The notes below the pieces were generated by a model. The model was given only the letters and a program-made list of their open reading frames with translations. It was not told the origin of the DNA and made no database searches. From assembly GCA_003971905.1 (NCBI GenBank), contig RSEE01000020.1, forward strand, positions 248,001 to 312,000: a stretch of DNA of 64,000 nt, in the 5' to 3' direction. The position numbers and the translations under genes were made by a program. Each line of letters begins with the position of its first letter. The first letter of the stretch is position 1. This DNA comes from Moniliella sp. 'wahieum'. Taxonomy: Eukaryota > Basidiomycota > Moniliellomycetes > Moniliellales > Moniliellaceae. Positions 1 to 12,542 of this stretch are shown here, one piece after another.

Positions 1-971
1 CGGGCATTTTGGGCATGAATATGGATATGGAATGGACGTACCACTGCGATTAAAGCCATCAGTGGTTTCTTAGGTCTGTTAACGTTTAACCGTCATTGTC
101 TATGTGGAAACGACTCTCGCAAACCAGCCGAATTTGGCCAAGTGGTGCCCCTAAATGCATCTCAACTGACTGATGCGCACTGTGGACGGAAGTTGCTTGT
201 TTCGTACACCTGTGGTTCGTGGCCGGCACAGCCGTCGACGCCGTATCGCTGAAGGTGACAGCCTCCTCACACCAGAGAGAAATGATATTGGCTTGGTGTT
301 GTGGTGAGAGAGTAGTGTAATAAGTGTGGGGGGAGCACAGTGCGTGGAAGTATCAAGAACAGGCGACACCCACACAGTGGTTGCAGTTAGCAAGGACGCG
401 ATAGGCATCATGCATCTAATAACCCCGTCCAAAGCCACAGGATGCCTTGTGCGTTTGGCCAAAAATGCCTTCGGTCAGTAGCTCATACAGTCTCAGATCT
501 CACGGCAAACCGTTCATTGCGGCAGAGGATGTGTGTTGGAGGCACATGAGTCGGAGGATGTGTCTCAAAAATGGGACTGCTATCCCAACAGGTCAGCTGG
601 TACAAAAATGAGACAAATCGCATGCACCACACCTACTGATATTTCAATGGGGCCCCGCCCATCGATCACCTATCATCCATGCATCATACATCATACATCG
701 ACAATCCGCGCACACACTGACCTCCTGCCGCAATCCCGCTAGCCCAACTGTCCGCACGGCGTCACTGTGTGTGCCTAAAGTACGCTCGCATGCCAGGCAC
801 TGGCGCTGTGCCCAGGCGGGCCCAGCAGCACCCGAGCGCCTGAGCCTCGACCACGCCCGCTCCCTGATGGCCACATAAAAGGCCTGCACGCCGCCATCTG
901 GCCCTCTTCTTTCTCCCACCACCGCCTGCCTTCATTCCTGCGACGCCGGCAAACGACACACAGCATCTGCA
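1..971. other. intergenic, no gene recognised
   Basis: No conserved coding sequence was seen on either strand; short open frames here have no recognisable motif. The last 100 bases are pyrimidine-rich and lead into the kinase-like gene. A TATA-like ATAAAAG lies at about 875-881, some 95 bases before that gene's ATG, and may belong to its core promoter. Confidence 0.5.
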
Positions 972-2718
972 ATGGCCCCGCTCAAGTCGTCTGCCTTCTC
1001 CCGCCGCCCGCGCGTCGGCCAGCTTGGCCCGCGCCTCAAGCAGGCCCTCCCGCACAAGGGACACAAAGCCAGCACCCTCCTCCGTCCTTGTCTTATCCCT
1101 CCCCTCCCACGCTCAGCGCCCGCGGCACCGTTGCTCCCCACCCCTCCCTGCGCCGGCCCTGCTTCCGATGCCCCGGCCGATTTGCAATCTGCCACGCCGG
1201 CGCCACGCCGCCGGCGCTGTTCCTCATCGGACACCTGGTGGCGCAGGAGCACCACCTGCCTCCATCGCCACCGCTGCCAGGGTTGTACCCGCCACTACGC
1301 CCCCTCCCGTGTTGCGCAAGCGCTCGAATGAAAACGTCTTTGCCACTTTTGGTACACCGCCACCCAAACGGCACCAAGTGAAGCATGCTCGCATCGCTGA
1401 AGACGACAATACCACCCATTATTTCTCACCCTATCCCAATGAAAATGCAAGCGTATGTTCTCTCTCCCTTACATGCCCCCATAACTTGGAAGCTAACCCT
1501 GAACTTCATGTGCAGCCTGCTGTTTCCGACGAGGTGCAAGCCGACCCAGTGGAACTGGACAATCTCGCCAGCATTGGTGGCACTCAAGTCATTGGCCCCG
1601 TCCTCCGCTTTTCTCGGAGCGACAGCTGCGCCTATCTTCTGGCGCAGCGATACATCATTACCGGGGACCGTGGCAAGACCCCCTATGGACATGCAATGCT
1701 GGCCCATGACATGATCACCAACCAAGAGGTGGTCATCAATGTCAGCCACACCGCGACGGACATGCGTGCCGAGAGCATGCGCCAGGCCCGGATCCTGCAT
1801 GCTGTGGGAGCCATGAAGCCGGACGCCATTGGCTGGGTGCACGTGCGCGAGGTGTTTCTCTACAATCACGACCGCCTTTGCATCGTGTTTGACAACAAAT
1901 CTTGCACGCTCGACCGCTTTATTAAGCATGACCTCCATGGCCGTGGGCTCCCACTGGAGCACATCCAGGCCATCATGAAGCAACTCCTTCTCTTTCTCGC
2001 CTCCCTCCATGACCAGGGCTTCGTCCATGGCAATCTGACCGCAGAACACATTCGGTTCGACAGCACCACCTCATCCCCAACCCCTCCAATAACGGCGAGG
2101 TGGTTCCGTTCCTCTCTTCGCCAATGGTCCACATGACTGGTGCGGGTAACATCCGCATTCGCCCCAGCACCAAACCGAGTGCCCTTCCCAAGGCCTACCT
2201 TCCCCCCGAGGCGCTGCTTGGCACCCACGCCTGGTCGGCTCCCCTCGACATGTGGGCAGCTGGGTGTGTGATGCTGGAGCTGATGACGGGCAAGCTTCCA
2301 TTTGGACCCCATCAGCGCGATGTCTGGCCGACGCAGGAGGCGTACAACCAGTACCAAGCGGAGAAGCACGCCTTTGAGGCCAGCGACACACCCCTTTGGC
2401 GCAGATGCAGAGCGCGCTGGGTGTGATGCCCAACAGCCTGCTGGCCAATCTTCCCGCCGACAAGCGTCAGCAGCTCTTCTTTCCCGATGGCACTGTGCGC
2501 ACCACCAAACCGATCCATCCACCCCACTTTCTCGGTACCGGTACCACCAGAACGAAGCGAAGTACATGACCTACGACGTTTGCTTCCGGGACCTTGTCGA
2601 TCAACTTCTCGAGCCCGACCCCAGCCTGCGCATCTCGGCCGAGAAGGCCTTGAAGCACCGCTTCTTTGACCTCCAACGCGGCACGGACTACCCACGTAAC
2701 ATTCACCTGCCGCAGTAA
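972..2718 (+). CDS. CLK/DYRK-like protein pseudokinase
   Basis: The protein has a CMGC-type kinase fold, closest in layout to CLK (LAMMER) kinases, but its catalytic motifs are degenerate. VAIKV is replaced by VVINV, losing the ATP-binding Lys. The catalytic loop reads FVHGNLTAEHI where active kinases have HRDLKPEN. No DFG is visible. The C-lobe is well kept: YLPPEALLG for the APE motif, then DMWAAGCVMLELMTGKLPF, and near the end LLEPDPSLRISAEKALKHRF. The N-terminal third is low-complexity and Pro/Arg-rich. A likely 63-nt intron at 1453-1515 (donor GTATGT, CTAAC branch, acceptor CAG) leaves the frame open. The frame changes near 2070, near 2399 and near 2540; the first two are each cured by one extra base in a C or G run. 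The start at 972 is the first ATG after the TATA-like site; 1024 is an alternative in another frame. Family assignment is fairly sure; a scaffold role instead of catalysis is inferred. Confidence 0.72.
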
Positions 2719-3904
2719 CCGCCATCCGGCTTACGTTTACTTGAACTTTTTATTTGGATCAGCACCCACACTGGCCCTTTGTTGTTCCCACGGCCCAGAG
2801 CCCCACCATCAAATCTAGCATGCATTGTGGGCATGTTGAGTGCGTGGAAGGAAGATGTCCAACACTCTTATTGTGTACCCCACGCCAACCAAAATGGGTT
2901 GGCAACATGTGGGGAGTGGAACCCTCTCCTGATGAGCGATGAAAAGGACAGATTTAACGAGGTCGAGCACATCCCTCCCTCGGCCCTACCTCGAGGTTTA
3001 TCCACCTACTCGTCTGCGCCATTATTGGAGCATACAATGGCCAAATCATGTGGTCCATCCGGCCAACTGAGGACGCATCCGGCCCCGTCGGATGTTATGT
3101 TTTCTCGCACCGGTTCCTTTTACTTCTGTTCCCGCTTCCCCGTTTTCCCTACCGCGGGGCTCTCGTATTCAATTGAATTGTCTTCTCTCTACGGATGGAT
3201 TAAGCAACCCCTCCGCCTTTTGTAGTGATATCATTGCCACAGCCGCTATATATTACTGCTTAGCATATATATAGTTGATTATTGCCTAAACCGAACCGTT
3301 CATCTTGCAGGGCATGTCGGTATGGTGTCTAAAGCGGGTCCGTTAGCGGGAAGGTGGTATACGAAAGTATCACCGAATGACTAAGCTCTCTCCAATCATA
3401 TGTCCAATTCTGCATCATGTATTAGCTCTCGCTCATCTTCCCTTTCCTTTTGCTTCTCTGTTCTCTGCCCGATGCCTTCTGTTTCCTCCCACGAACGATC
3501 TTGCCTTTCCCCCCACCTCTGACAGGACATTCGTCTTCCTCGGTTAGCCCCGACTGTTACAGAAAGCTTTTGTCGATGTTATAACGGGGGATGGTAAACC
3601 AGCGAGTCCGGCGGGTGCCGTGGCAAAAAACGTTTACATTTTGCAATCATCATGTTTCCTTAGACAACAATGAATATTGAATGGACTGGTGACCAGTGAT
3701 GCATGATGAATCAAAAGTTGGTCAAGCGTTGCATAACAATCCAATAACGGCAAACCGGCGCCCAGTTTACCCGGGTGTGCCTCGCAGTGCCTCCATGTAG
3801 CTTGTTCGACAACGGATTCCAGCTTGTAAGTAGATTTGGAAGCGTCGTGGCCAGTAACTCGGTACGACTCAAGTGTATATTACTCCAAATGTACACTCTC
3901 CGCG

Positions 3905-3942
3905 AAGCTTGAAGCTTGAAGCTTGCTGAAGCTTGAAGCTAA
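3905..3942. repeat. AAGCTTG palindromic heptamer array
   Basis: Three perfect head-to-tail AAGCTTG units, a CTG interruption, then one more unit and a partial one. Each unit is the palindrome AAGCTT plus one G. Further AAGCTTG pairs occur at 4150-4163, 13336-13349 and around 21711-21735. Confidence 0.85.
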
Positions 3943-4560
3943 TAAGCTTGACGACGACTGTGAAATGGGTGTGACCGCGTGTATCCGGTAAACATGCGAT
4001 GCGTGTAGACCATGTGAGTTCTGAGGCCCCCCGGTCTCAGGACATCAAATCCTCAGAGGTGAGATCTGAATGATCTCTGAATCGATCTGAGGTGCCCTCT
4101 TGGGGCCTGTGACATGTGAGGCCTCAGCCTGAGGCCTGAGGCCCCCCTGAAGCTTGAAGCTTGAAGGCCGGGGAACGTGTGAACGTTGAACTTCAACGTT
4201 TTGAACTTCAACGCTGAAGAACGTGCGGAATGTTAACTCAGCGTCGAACGTGGGAAACGTGTAGCGAACGCGGTTTGAGCGCTCAGGCTGAGCGCGCTGA
4301 GCAGTGGAGGAGCAGCGGGCCAGCTAGGGCCAACTAGGAATACATGCGCGTGTTCTGGGAAAACGCGTGCACGCGGGCCTGCGTTACAAGTTACAGGTTG
4401 CACACTAAGCTTTCAGGCTCGCAGTTACCGGTTAAATTGTGCACTTGAATGAGAACTAGGAACTAGGAACTAGCAACTAACTACGACATCAAATTCAAAT
4501 TTCAACCCCGGAACAACTCTTCGACACAGTTCGGCAGCCGAAACAGATTTGCGGGATTCG

Positions 4561-4655
4561 GCATCATGCATCACATGCATCACGTGTCACATGTATCATA
4601 CATCATGCATCATGCACCATGCATCAGAGCTCAGCGTCATGCATCATGCATTACG
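4561..4655. repeat. ATGCATC/ACATGTC heptamer patch
   Basis: A run in which ATGCATC, ACATGCATC, ACGTGTC and ACATGT-type units follow each other. The 7-base spacing is mostly kept while the inner bases of the palindrome change from unit to unit. Confidence 0.75.
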
Positions 4656-5197
4656 GGGTGCGTGACGAAATGAGTGGTACGCATGACGTGCATGACGGGG
4701 CCAATTGGCCAACCCTATCGGCCCGAGCACCCCGGCACGGAGCAACTACTGAGCGCTCAAGCTGAGCACCCGAATACGGACGAAATGCGCGGCCATCGAG
4801 CGACATCATGCATCCGCTATCATGCATCCCATATCACCATGCAACATGCAGCGCGCAAGTTCACTCGTTTCCAATCCAACCGCCAAGTGCAGTGAGCGAG
4901 CCAGCTGGAACGGCCCGGAACGGCACCACCCGGCCGACGCGAACAACTGCAGCCCCGCCTTGTTGCCAGTCTGTCACAGCGTGCGTTATGCGTGGGCGAT
5001 GGACTTGTTCGTCGTCATTAACGTTTAACGTCATTAATCATTGATCATCGACATCGCGGGTAACCGGTAAACGGTAACCGGCAACCGTCGGCAACGGTAA
5101 CCGTGACGGGACCATGCAACCGTCTGTTGTGGCCATCATCCCCACCATTCCCTTCGCATCGCCATCGCCATCGCCTCTCTCTCTTCTCTCATATACC

Positions 5198-8100
5198 ATG
5201 CCCGCTGGCCAGGGTCCCTCCAGCAACCCCTGGCGGCGCTCCACGGAACCAGGTTATCATCATGCCTCGTACCTGCCCCCGCCGTCCCACGCACCTGGCA
5301 CTTCCTACTCTGTGCATGGGCTCCCCACTATGGACACAACCGAACACACGCCCCCCACGCTTCTTCCTATACTACGCATGCCCCTGCTCATCTCCAGCAT
5401 CCGTATGTCATGGCGCCCGACCACCACCACCACCGGCAACCGGGCCATTGGGACCAGGGCATGTATCCCACGCCACCCACCCCGACCTACCTACCGCTCG
5501 TCCTACGCACCAGCCGCTAGTAGCCATCGCCATGCGCTTCCTCCAGCTGCCTCACTCTCTGCTTCTGCGTCGGTACCGGCTCCGCCAGTAGCTGCGTCGT
5601 CATCAACTCCTTCTGTATCCACCACACTCGTCCCTCCCTCCACGTCATCAGGTGCATTGCCCCGACGTGCTCTCTCGCCTCCAGTGCCTTTGGACCCCGC
5701 AAGCCAACCAGATTACTTCAGTCAACCAGTCGATCCAGCAAGGACCACACGTCCAGCTACACGCTCTCTAGATCAGCCACCACCCCAGGAACGGAAGGAG
5801 AGACGCAAACGACAGCGTGAGCCCGATATACCATCAGCCACCCCGGAGAGTAGTACGGCCAAAGACCCTCCGCGCAGCCGCCTGCAATTCAGCTGTGCGT
5901 ACCCTTTGCAACCGAGAGAGGGGATCAAGCTAACCGATGCAAAGGCACCGAGTGTCATCGCCGTAAGCAGAAATGCAACCGAGAGCTGCCATGCAACCAC
6001 TGCACGGCGCGCAAGGTGCCGGAGCTTTGCCGCTCGTTCCAGCCGGGTGATGATACTCAAGACCTGACTGCCCGGGTTGCTAAGCTCGAGAGTCTGTGCG
6101 AGTATCTTCCGTCTATGTCCGAAGTGTTGCAGCAGCTTTCGTCCAAGCAAGATAAAGCGGAGGTAGTCTTGCAGACCCTCCTCCGCAGTGCAACGAGGGC
6201 GTGGTCTCCGGAGCCGATGAGTCCCAAGTCGCTCCCTCGGACGTCCCTTCATTCCTCATCCGAGCAGGATGAGGATTTTCCGGTGAAGAACATGGACCAC
6301 AAGACTGGAAAGTATTCCTCTTCCGGGGCGATGGCGGTGCCACTCCACAAACTTCTGGACACCATTGGTGACGCGACCGGCGGGAAGAAAGGTTCCCTTG
6401 AACCTCTGGAGAAGACCCAAGAAGAGGGACGAGATGATGTGCTGGGCAGTCCTATGCATCGTCTCGTGGGTGACGACTCGGAAGGGGGAGGAGATAATAA
6501 TTATTGCTGCCTTACTTCGATTCGGTGTAACGGCGGAGGAGGTCAAGGCATTGCATGATTGCTTTCCGAGCGAACGCTTCGCCCGTCATCTGGTCCATTT
6601 CTTTTTCTATGAGGTCAACTGGATGCGTGTGCCTCTCCCTCAAAAGTACATCATGGCGCAGTGGGAGCCATTCTGGGACCAAGGCATCCTCACAATTAAC
6701 AACATTAATTCGGCCGCCCTGCTCCTTGTCACATGCGCTGTTTCCATCCTGTCCTGCCCTCTGAGCGAGCTAGACCGGTCGGAATTGCAGTCCTCCATTC
6801 ATTTGAGCAGAGGGGAAAAGTCGCGGATGTTGGCGGCACGAAAACTTAACTACACAGCTCTCCGGTTGCTCGTGTTATCGGATCTTCTGGGGCTGGAGGA
6901 CATGCCAAGAGTTATGGCCTTCATCCAGATTTCCCGTTTCACCTTTTTGGATGGCAAGTTAGACGAAGCTCACGCTATGCTGGCCCGCGGCGTGCGTACC
7001 TCCTTCGCTCTGGGACTGCATCGCGATGGAACCCGTCTCGGGTTCGATGCGGTCGACACGCGCTACGCAGGGTGGTCTGGGCTATACTCCGGACGTTTGA
7101 CAAGGCGATCGCTTTTATCATCGGTCGGCCATCCGCCATTATTGATGCCACTTGTGACACCAAGGCGCCTGATGATGTGGCATGGCAAGAAGAGTGGCCG
7201 TACTTAGCCGGTCAGCGTCCTAGCTTGTCCCCGGTGAGGTGGAACAACCAGCCCATTCCTCCACCCAGTGTCCACGTCCCACCTGCATGGCCTATGCCTC
7301 CCTCCTTAACAAACTCGGTGACTTCTACCACGAGATGATTGAGCTGAATCAGACGGTCGGACCCGAGATATCGATGCGGACCTTTGGGAATACAGTCCAT
7401 AAGATGGACACCAAAATGCTTTCATTCCGGGACTCTCTCCCGTCTTACTTTCAAGTCACCACAGCTACCTTCACGACCGAAACCAGTGTGTGGGAACAGC
7501 CGCTGGACAACGAGCTCCCCTTCTTGCCCACTCAACGCTTCGTCCTTCAAGCGGAAATCCATATCTTCCGCTTGCTCTGTATCGCACTTATCTCCTCCGC
7601 GTTCTCGCCCATCGCCCGAGTCGCATGTCCAAGCTCTATCCCTCCACACGGGCCAGTTGTGCCCGCATCGCTTTGGCCGATATTGCGAACAGGTCACACT
7701 TTATCCTTGCCCTTAATGCGGCCTTTGCACCTCGTCGACCACCTGTGATGTACAGCTTCCAATTGGCGCTTGTAAGCCCGTTCTACGCTCACATCACTGC
7801 CGCCATGGTACTGCTTCTGGAAGCGTCCCAGTCCACTGATGGAGTGTCCTTTGCTGATTCAAGCCTCTCCTCCGACCCACCCGCCCAAGGGGAGGAGGTT
7901 TCTGACTTTGATGTCTATCGATTGCTCTACCAACACTTGAACCGGTACGTGCGGCAGGCGGCCCCGCGGGGCTCACATGCTGCATCTGTCAGCTCGGGAT
8001 CCGTCTCGGCTGGCACCGAAGCGGATGGGCGAGAACGCGAGAATGAAGTACTCACTCTCTTCTTGCAAGGATCGCTCGACTGCGATCTACATACCTTCGC

Positions 8101-8858
8101 CGTTCGCGCACCTCCCCCGATTTGGAGATGAAGAATCAAGAGAGAAGAAGAGATAAGAGCCGAGCCGACAAGGCAAGAGACAACAGAAGACCATCCAAAC
8201 GATTCGGCCTCGCCGCCTCCTCCCAAGAAGACCCCCCTAGACTTGCAGAATGGCATCTTCCCTGCTGGCCCCGGGAGCGACGATCTCGATCAAGACCTCC
8301 TCTCCACGTGGGCGCACGCTGCTTCGTCGCTCGGATTGAATCAGACGGCTAATGGGGTTCGGTCTTGGGAAAAGAAAAGCGCCCCATACGATCAGGGCTT
8401 CCCCGTCATTCACCCGACAATTTTCTGACCACCCCTTGTCCCAGCAGGGCTTCGACCTTTTTGAGAAAGAATATCACTCGTCTTGGGAACCAGACCCTAT
8501 CTATCCTCTTAGTGGCACAGGGGCCGTGGCTCCGCCCCCGGAAGAACCTACCGCAGTTCCCGTCCTGGGGCCCTTCGCATCCACTCCATGGAGTTTCCCT
8601 TCTCACATCAATGCTCCGGTTGTTGTTTCTGACACTTCCAATGCCCCGTCTGCCCCACCTCTGACTGCGCCATCATCTGTTCCAGCCGGGGCTGCGTGGC
8701 GGGAGACGGAGCCGCTAGAGGATACGAGCAGAATGCAAGACTCGCTGGTTCCTGGCGATGCATTGGGCGAACTGTCCAAGGGGTTTATGCCCCGCACTCA
8801 TTATTGGCATGCTTTCATTGACAAGATTGCCCACGTCGACCCCCCCTCGCCCCCCTAA
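5198..8858 (+). CDS. Zn2Cys6 fungal transcription factor
   Basis: A fungal zinc-cluster transcriptional regulator. The binuclear cluster appears only after removing a 50-nt intron at 5895-5944 (donor GTGCGT, CTAAC branch, acceptor AAG). The joined motif begins CTECHRRKQKC and continues to PCNHC and a final Cys eight residues later, giving C-x2-C-x6-C-x5-C-x2-C-x8-C. A Leu-containing linker follows (VAKLESLCEYL). The middle-homology Fungal_trans domain runs from about 6540 to 8100: LVHFFFYEVNW, then SRFTFLDGKLDEAHAMLARG and GLHRDGTRLGF, then FIIGRPSAIIDATCD. The N-terminal region (5198-5890) is Pro/Ser/His-rich and disordered, and the last stretch to 8858 is also Pro/Ser-rich. The frame changes near 6510, 7072, about 7240, about 7575 and 8130-8350; some of these may be introns, but the ones inside the domain look like single-base indels. 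The start at 5198 is chosen as the ATG before the Pro/Ser-rich region; an in-frame ATG also exists at 5114. Target genes cannot be inferred. Confidence 0.82.
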
Positions 8859-8866
8859 GCTATTTA

Positions 8867-9639
8867 TCATGCATCAAAACGTGTCCCATTTTCGCAGCGC
8901 CTGGCCGCCCCTTGGCTAATGCAGCTAGTCTCTGATGTAGCAAGAGCGACTGACATGAGGCCGGTGTAAGTATTATCCCCTTGAAACAAGAGCGAGAGAC
9001 CGAGCACACCAAAGAGTGCTACCTTCAGCTTGGGATAGTCGTTGAGGACAATGGTGACGTAGCCCACTAAGGGAGGTACCTTGCAAACAGTTAGCTTTCG
9101 GCCAGTGTCCGGAATCCCAAGAAGAGGAGGGGAGACAAACCCTTGGACTTTGCCCACAATGTCATCCTGATGTAGCCACAGGGGGCCTCCATACAACCCG
9201 ACATCGTCCTGCTCGTTATTGTCGCCCTTGGTGAGGAGGATGCGTTGGTCGGTCGTACCTTGGCTGCGGAGGGGGGGGGTGGGGGTGGGGGTCAGTGGAG
9301 TCGCAGGCACCGGCAGGAACGCACATATCGTGGACCTCCAGGACACGGTGGACAATCGGCGTGGCCTGTCCGTTGGATCCGGGAACATTGTAAACGGTGA
9401 TGTCTCCGATCTGGTAGGGCGTGCTGGGACGAGAGAGGAAGAGGAGGTCGCCGCGCGCTGAAAGCCAGGCTCCATGCTGCCCGATAAGACCACCACAACG
9501 GGGTCTCTGTATCTGCGACGAGCGCCAGTGCCTTCCACATACACAGCGCGGACGTGAGTACGCTGAGGATTGCCAGTCCCTGCACCAGCAGGGCACGCAG
9601 CCCCACCCGTCGCAACGTTGCCAGCTCCGAGGCAAACAT
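8867..9639 (-). CDS. SEC11: signal peptidase complex catalytic subunit Sec11
   Basis: This is the catalytic subunit of the ER signal peptidase, which removes signal peptides from secretory proteins. A short N-terminal segment leads into one membrane helix (about residues 15-40, [20 protein letters not shown]). The catalytic Ser sits in [13 protein letters not shown], the His in [11 protein letters not shown], and the Asp in the TKGDNN...D region. The C-terminal helix reads [14 protein letters not shown]. Two introns fit the family alignment: 9264-9324 (61 nt) after VHD, and 9080-9136 (57 nt, CTAAC branch) between GFV-type sequence and [11 protein letters not shown]. The frame slips at 9500-9503, where one more C would restore it, and again just after GFQR. 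The family usually ends soon after LLFQ, so the roughly 35-residue extension to 8867 may be an unspliced intron or a frameshifted tail. The start at 9639 gives the usual length of about 170 residues before that tail. Confidence 0.88.
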
Positions 9640-11058
9640 GGCCGGCAGGGATGCGGATGGAAGCCTGCCAGATGGGCAGCCGTCGGCCAGGTGGAGGCGC
9701 GGGCGAGCGGGGTAGAGGCCTCCTTCGGCCACGTCACACATCGGTGCAAATGAGGCACGGGGTCTGGCGCCGAACCCTACCTGTGGAGCACCACCTGATG
9801 TACCTATCAATATGCCTGTAGTGCTCGCCCAGCGCCGAGATACCGCCACAGACCCCTTCTCCTACACCACCGTCTGAACCCGCTGACATACACACTCGGC
9901 CGTCACTGCCACTACCGCTTCCGCTTCCCCCAATGTGCCCTCGTCCTTCCTCTGGACTTGGTGTGGATCTAATACGCCCGGCGCAGCGCCGCGCTGCTTG
10001 CACAAAAGGGGCTGTCCTCGTCCCTCTTCCCACGATATGCACTGTGGACTATGTGTGCTGGGAACTTAATCCACCCTGTTCCCCATCAAGGCGGTCTGAA
10101 AGGCCCTGCAGAAGCACCCCAATGTTGCGGACAAGGTGAACCATCCAATTGGATTCCAGGACTGAGCTGGAAAGATTCTCCCAACAGAACCTCAAACGCT
10201 CAGCGCTCACCACCTCCTGACTTGCCTGAGACAAGTATACATTCTCCCTGTTTCGCTCTCTACTGTGATTTGAGGCTGAGGCCTGAAGGTGTGCAGATGC
10301 CACGCCTATTAGAGTTGCGAACCAACAGGCTTGTGAAAGTGTCGACTATCGAATACCTGGAACAAACATTTGCGTTTCCTCCGTCTCACTAGGAGAAAGA
10401 CCAATACCTTCTTGTTGACTATTAGTCACCGTCACTAGTCACTAATAGAACCGCCACAGGGGACACACAGCTCCGAGTACTAAGTACTAAGTACTAAGCC
10501 CTGTCTTTAACTTTGGTTGATATGGCTGTGCATAAGTCTGAGACGCGAAAACACGGGCGCGTCTCCCACATATAGAGGAGAGTCGAGGAGCGAATGCGGC
10601 TTAGGCTGGCCCAGTAGCGAGTGCCAACTATTGTCTGGAGCGTCACATGCGTCACAGCCTCAAGCGAGAAGCACGCGCACAGGCTTCCCGCTTCTCCCCA
10701 GTTGCTAGTTACTATTTACACCGGCACTCATCACACGCATCTTGCGCCGTGCTGGGCGACGCGAATTTCTCCCAGCACAATCCATCCCTCGTCAGCGTCA
10801 CCGCCAACCCTCTCTTCCCGGTATGTATGAGCACACTATATAACAACGCCTATGACTGCCTATACACAAACGTCCACGACTCCGCCTGGGACAGTGGGTT
10901 TTGGATAAAAATCCCTAGGCCGAATGCTGTGACAGATCCTGCGCCTTGGGCACACAAAAATGGGATATTGCGATGTTCAAGCGCCTCCCTACTAAGGACT
11001 GTTGTTGATGGCATGCTCGGTGTTGCATCAATCCCACCAGTCCGTAAGCAAAAACGTA
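9640..11058. other. intergenic, no gene recognised
   Basis: No conserved protein was found. It holds an AGTACTA heptamer array at 10476-10496 and TAGTCAC-type units just before it at about 10425-10445. Confidence 0.5.
10476..10496. repeat. AGTACTA heptamer array
   Basis: Three perfect consecutive AGTACTA units: the palindrome AGTACT plus one A. Confidence 0.85.
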
Positions 11059-11146
11059 TGGACGAATAGGGAATCGAACCCCAGACCTCACACATGTTCG
11101 CAACAAAGATGCGAAGCGTGCGCTCTACCAACTGAGCTATCCGCCT
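11059..11146 (-). tRNA. tRNA-Ala (anticodon CGC) with intron
   Basis: Cloverleaf visible on the minus strand. The D arm is GCTC-loop-GAGC, the anticodon stem CACGC/GTGTG, and the T arm ends in GGTTCGATTCC. The acceptor carries the G3-U70 wobble pair, the identity element of tRNA-Ala, and discriminator A73. The anticodon CGC is followed by an intron of about 15 nt containing TTGCGAA, which can pair with the anticodon loop. The first acceptor pair reads A-C, possibly a base error. Confidence 0.88.
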
Positions 11147-12542
11147 ACTTGCGCATTTGCTGTGTGACGTTTACTCATACAACATCATACAAAGAAACGA
11201 GCATCATTAACCAACGCGTTTTCACTTGCGCCCCCTTTGGAGGTCGAGGTGGATCGACGCTCTCGTATGACAGCACGCCCAAACCCGCGAGTGTTCAGCT
11301 GAGCGAGATCACTGGTCACTTCTCAGCATGAGAAGATAAGGAGTCCCATTTGTCCTCCAGTAATGGAGCACGATAATAGAGAGGAAGATGAGGGCGGAAC
11401 AGATATACCGCAGGTGGTTACGGATAGGGGAAGTATATTCGAAGGAGGCATATGCACCAGAAGTGGCTGAGGACGGTGCCCAGTATATCCTTACACGATC
11501 GTTTTACCTCCGAAGGTTGAAGGACATCGAGCCAACGCCTAAGTCTCGAAGAAAAACATGGGTTGGGACAACTCCCTTGCTTTTCATAATCTTTTCTCGG
11601 TGAACAGTTGTGCGAAGGCGAAGAAGAGACTATAGCCGACGTGCAATGAGGCGCAATCATATATGGGACATCCTGCTTCACTGGCTGGGAGTGCCATTAT
11701 AGGGAGCTGATCACGAGCACAGGGGTGACCGGTTGACGACATTTCGAGTGGAAAGTGGGGTGTGAGGAGAGAAGGAAAGAGCAGAGGACAAGCAAATCCA
11801 GAGAATAGCCCAAAAGAAAGCGTAAGCAGGATGGACAAATATCAAAAACGTATTAATACAGAGAGTTTGTTGTCTAGGTAATTGGAACACAATAACTACT
11901 CTTGTTTTCCTTCATGACCCAAAATAGTGCATATTTGGCTATATGCTTAGTACTTATTGGCTCTCGCTCGTATCCCCCACCTCTTACACCTACATATCTC
12001 TGTGTACCCTTGTGTTGCAATGTTCGACAGCAAACATAACTTTGTATTTTAATAGCGTATAGTCTGTGGGACAGTATATTGATGAGAAAAGGCATCCTTG
12101 CTCACTAAGTACTAAAGAGTACCATTAGCTTTTGTGGTGTCACAAGTAATAGGTGTGAGTCCAAAAGATCCTACGAGGGTAATAAGGCCTAAGGGTCAAA
12201 AGGGACCGAAGGCGAGAAATCAAATGAAATGCTTTACCAAAACGTACCAAAAACATCATCCTCGGTGAGTTAATAAGCCGCGGTGATATATGATACCTAT
12301 ATACGAGTGTTTTGTTTGAGACCCCAAAAGCGACGAATCATCCACCCTAGTACGTATTCGCCTTGCCTAGAGGTGATGGGGGTGGCAGTGAGGAGTAGAT
12401 TGGGGGTGTTAAGTAGCGAGCTTCCTCTCCCACGGATGGATTTCCTTTTCAGTCGGGTTGTTCTAATGCATTGTCACTTCTGTTAGTTATTTAAATTGTC
12501 ATCAGTGTACGTATAATATTGTTCGTTGCGCAGTGATCCGCA
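11147..12542. other. intergenic, no gene recognised
   Basis: No conserved coding sequence or clear repeat was seen between the two tRNA genes. The base composition is more AT-rich from about 11800 to 12500. Confidence 0.5.

Larger units (their letters stand above)
2719..5197. other. intergenic, rich in palindromic heptamers
   Basis: No gene recognised. A 24-base match to the retroelement family described at 14.4 kb lies at about 3286-3310. From 3900 to 4660 the sequence is a patchwork of short tandem repeats: AAGCTTG units at 3905-3942 and 4150-4163, AGGCCTG/AGGCCTC around 4105-4148, AACGTTG and relatives at 4170-4260, and ATGCATC/ACATGTC-type units at 4561-4655. A GGTAACC-type patch lies at 5053-5103. 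Confidence 0.6.

Noticed and set aside
151-462. 103-codon minus-strand frame at the left edge
   Set aside because: Composition is not coding-like and no domain is seen.
972-2718. Kinase-like gene as an ordinary pseudogene because of frameshifts
   Set aside because: Essential genes in the same window show the same homopolymer-linked breaks, so frame breaks alone are not evidence of decay here.
3905-3942. Heptamers as telomere repeats
   Set aside because: Units are palindromic, not G-strand biased like TTAGGG or TTTAGGG, and lie in the middle of gene-bearing DNA.
5114-6067. Long single frame 5114-6067 as a complete protein
   Set aside because: It reads through the 50-nt intron at 5895-5944 and destroys the zinc cluster; the spliced reading is better.
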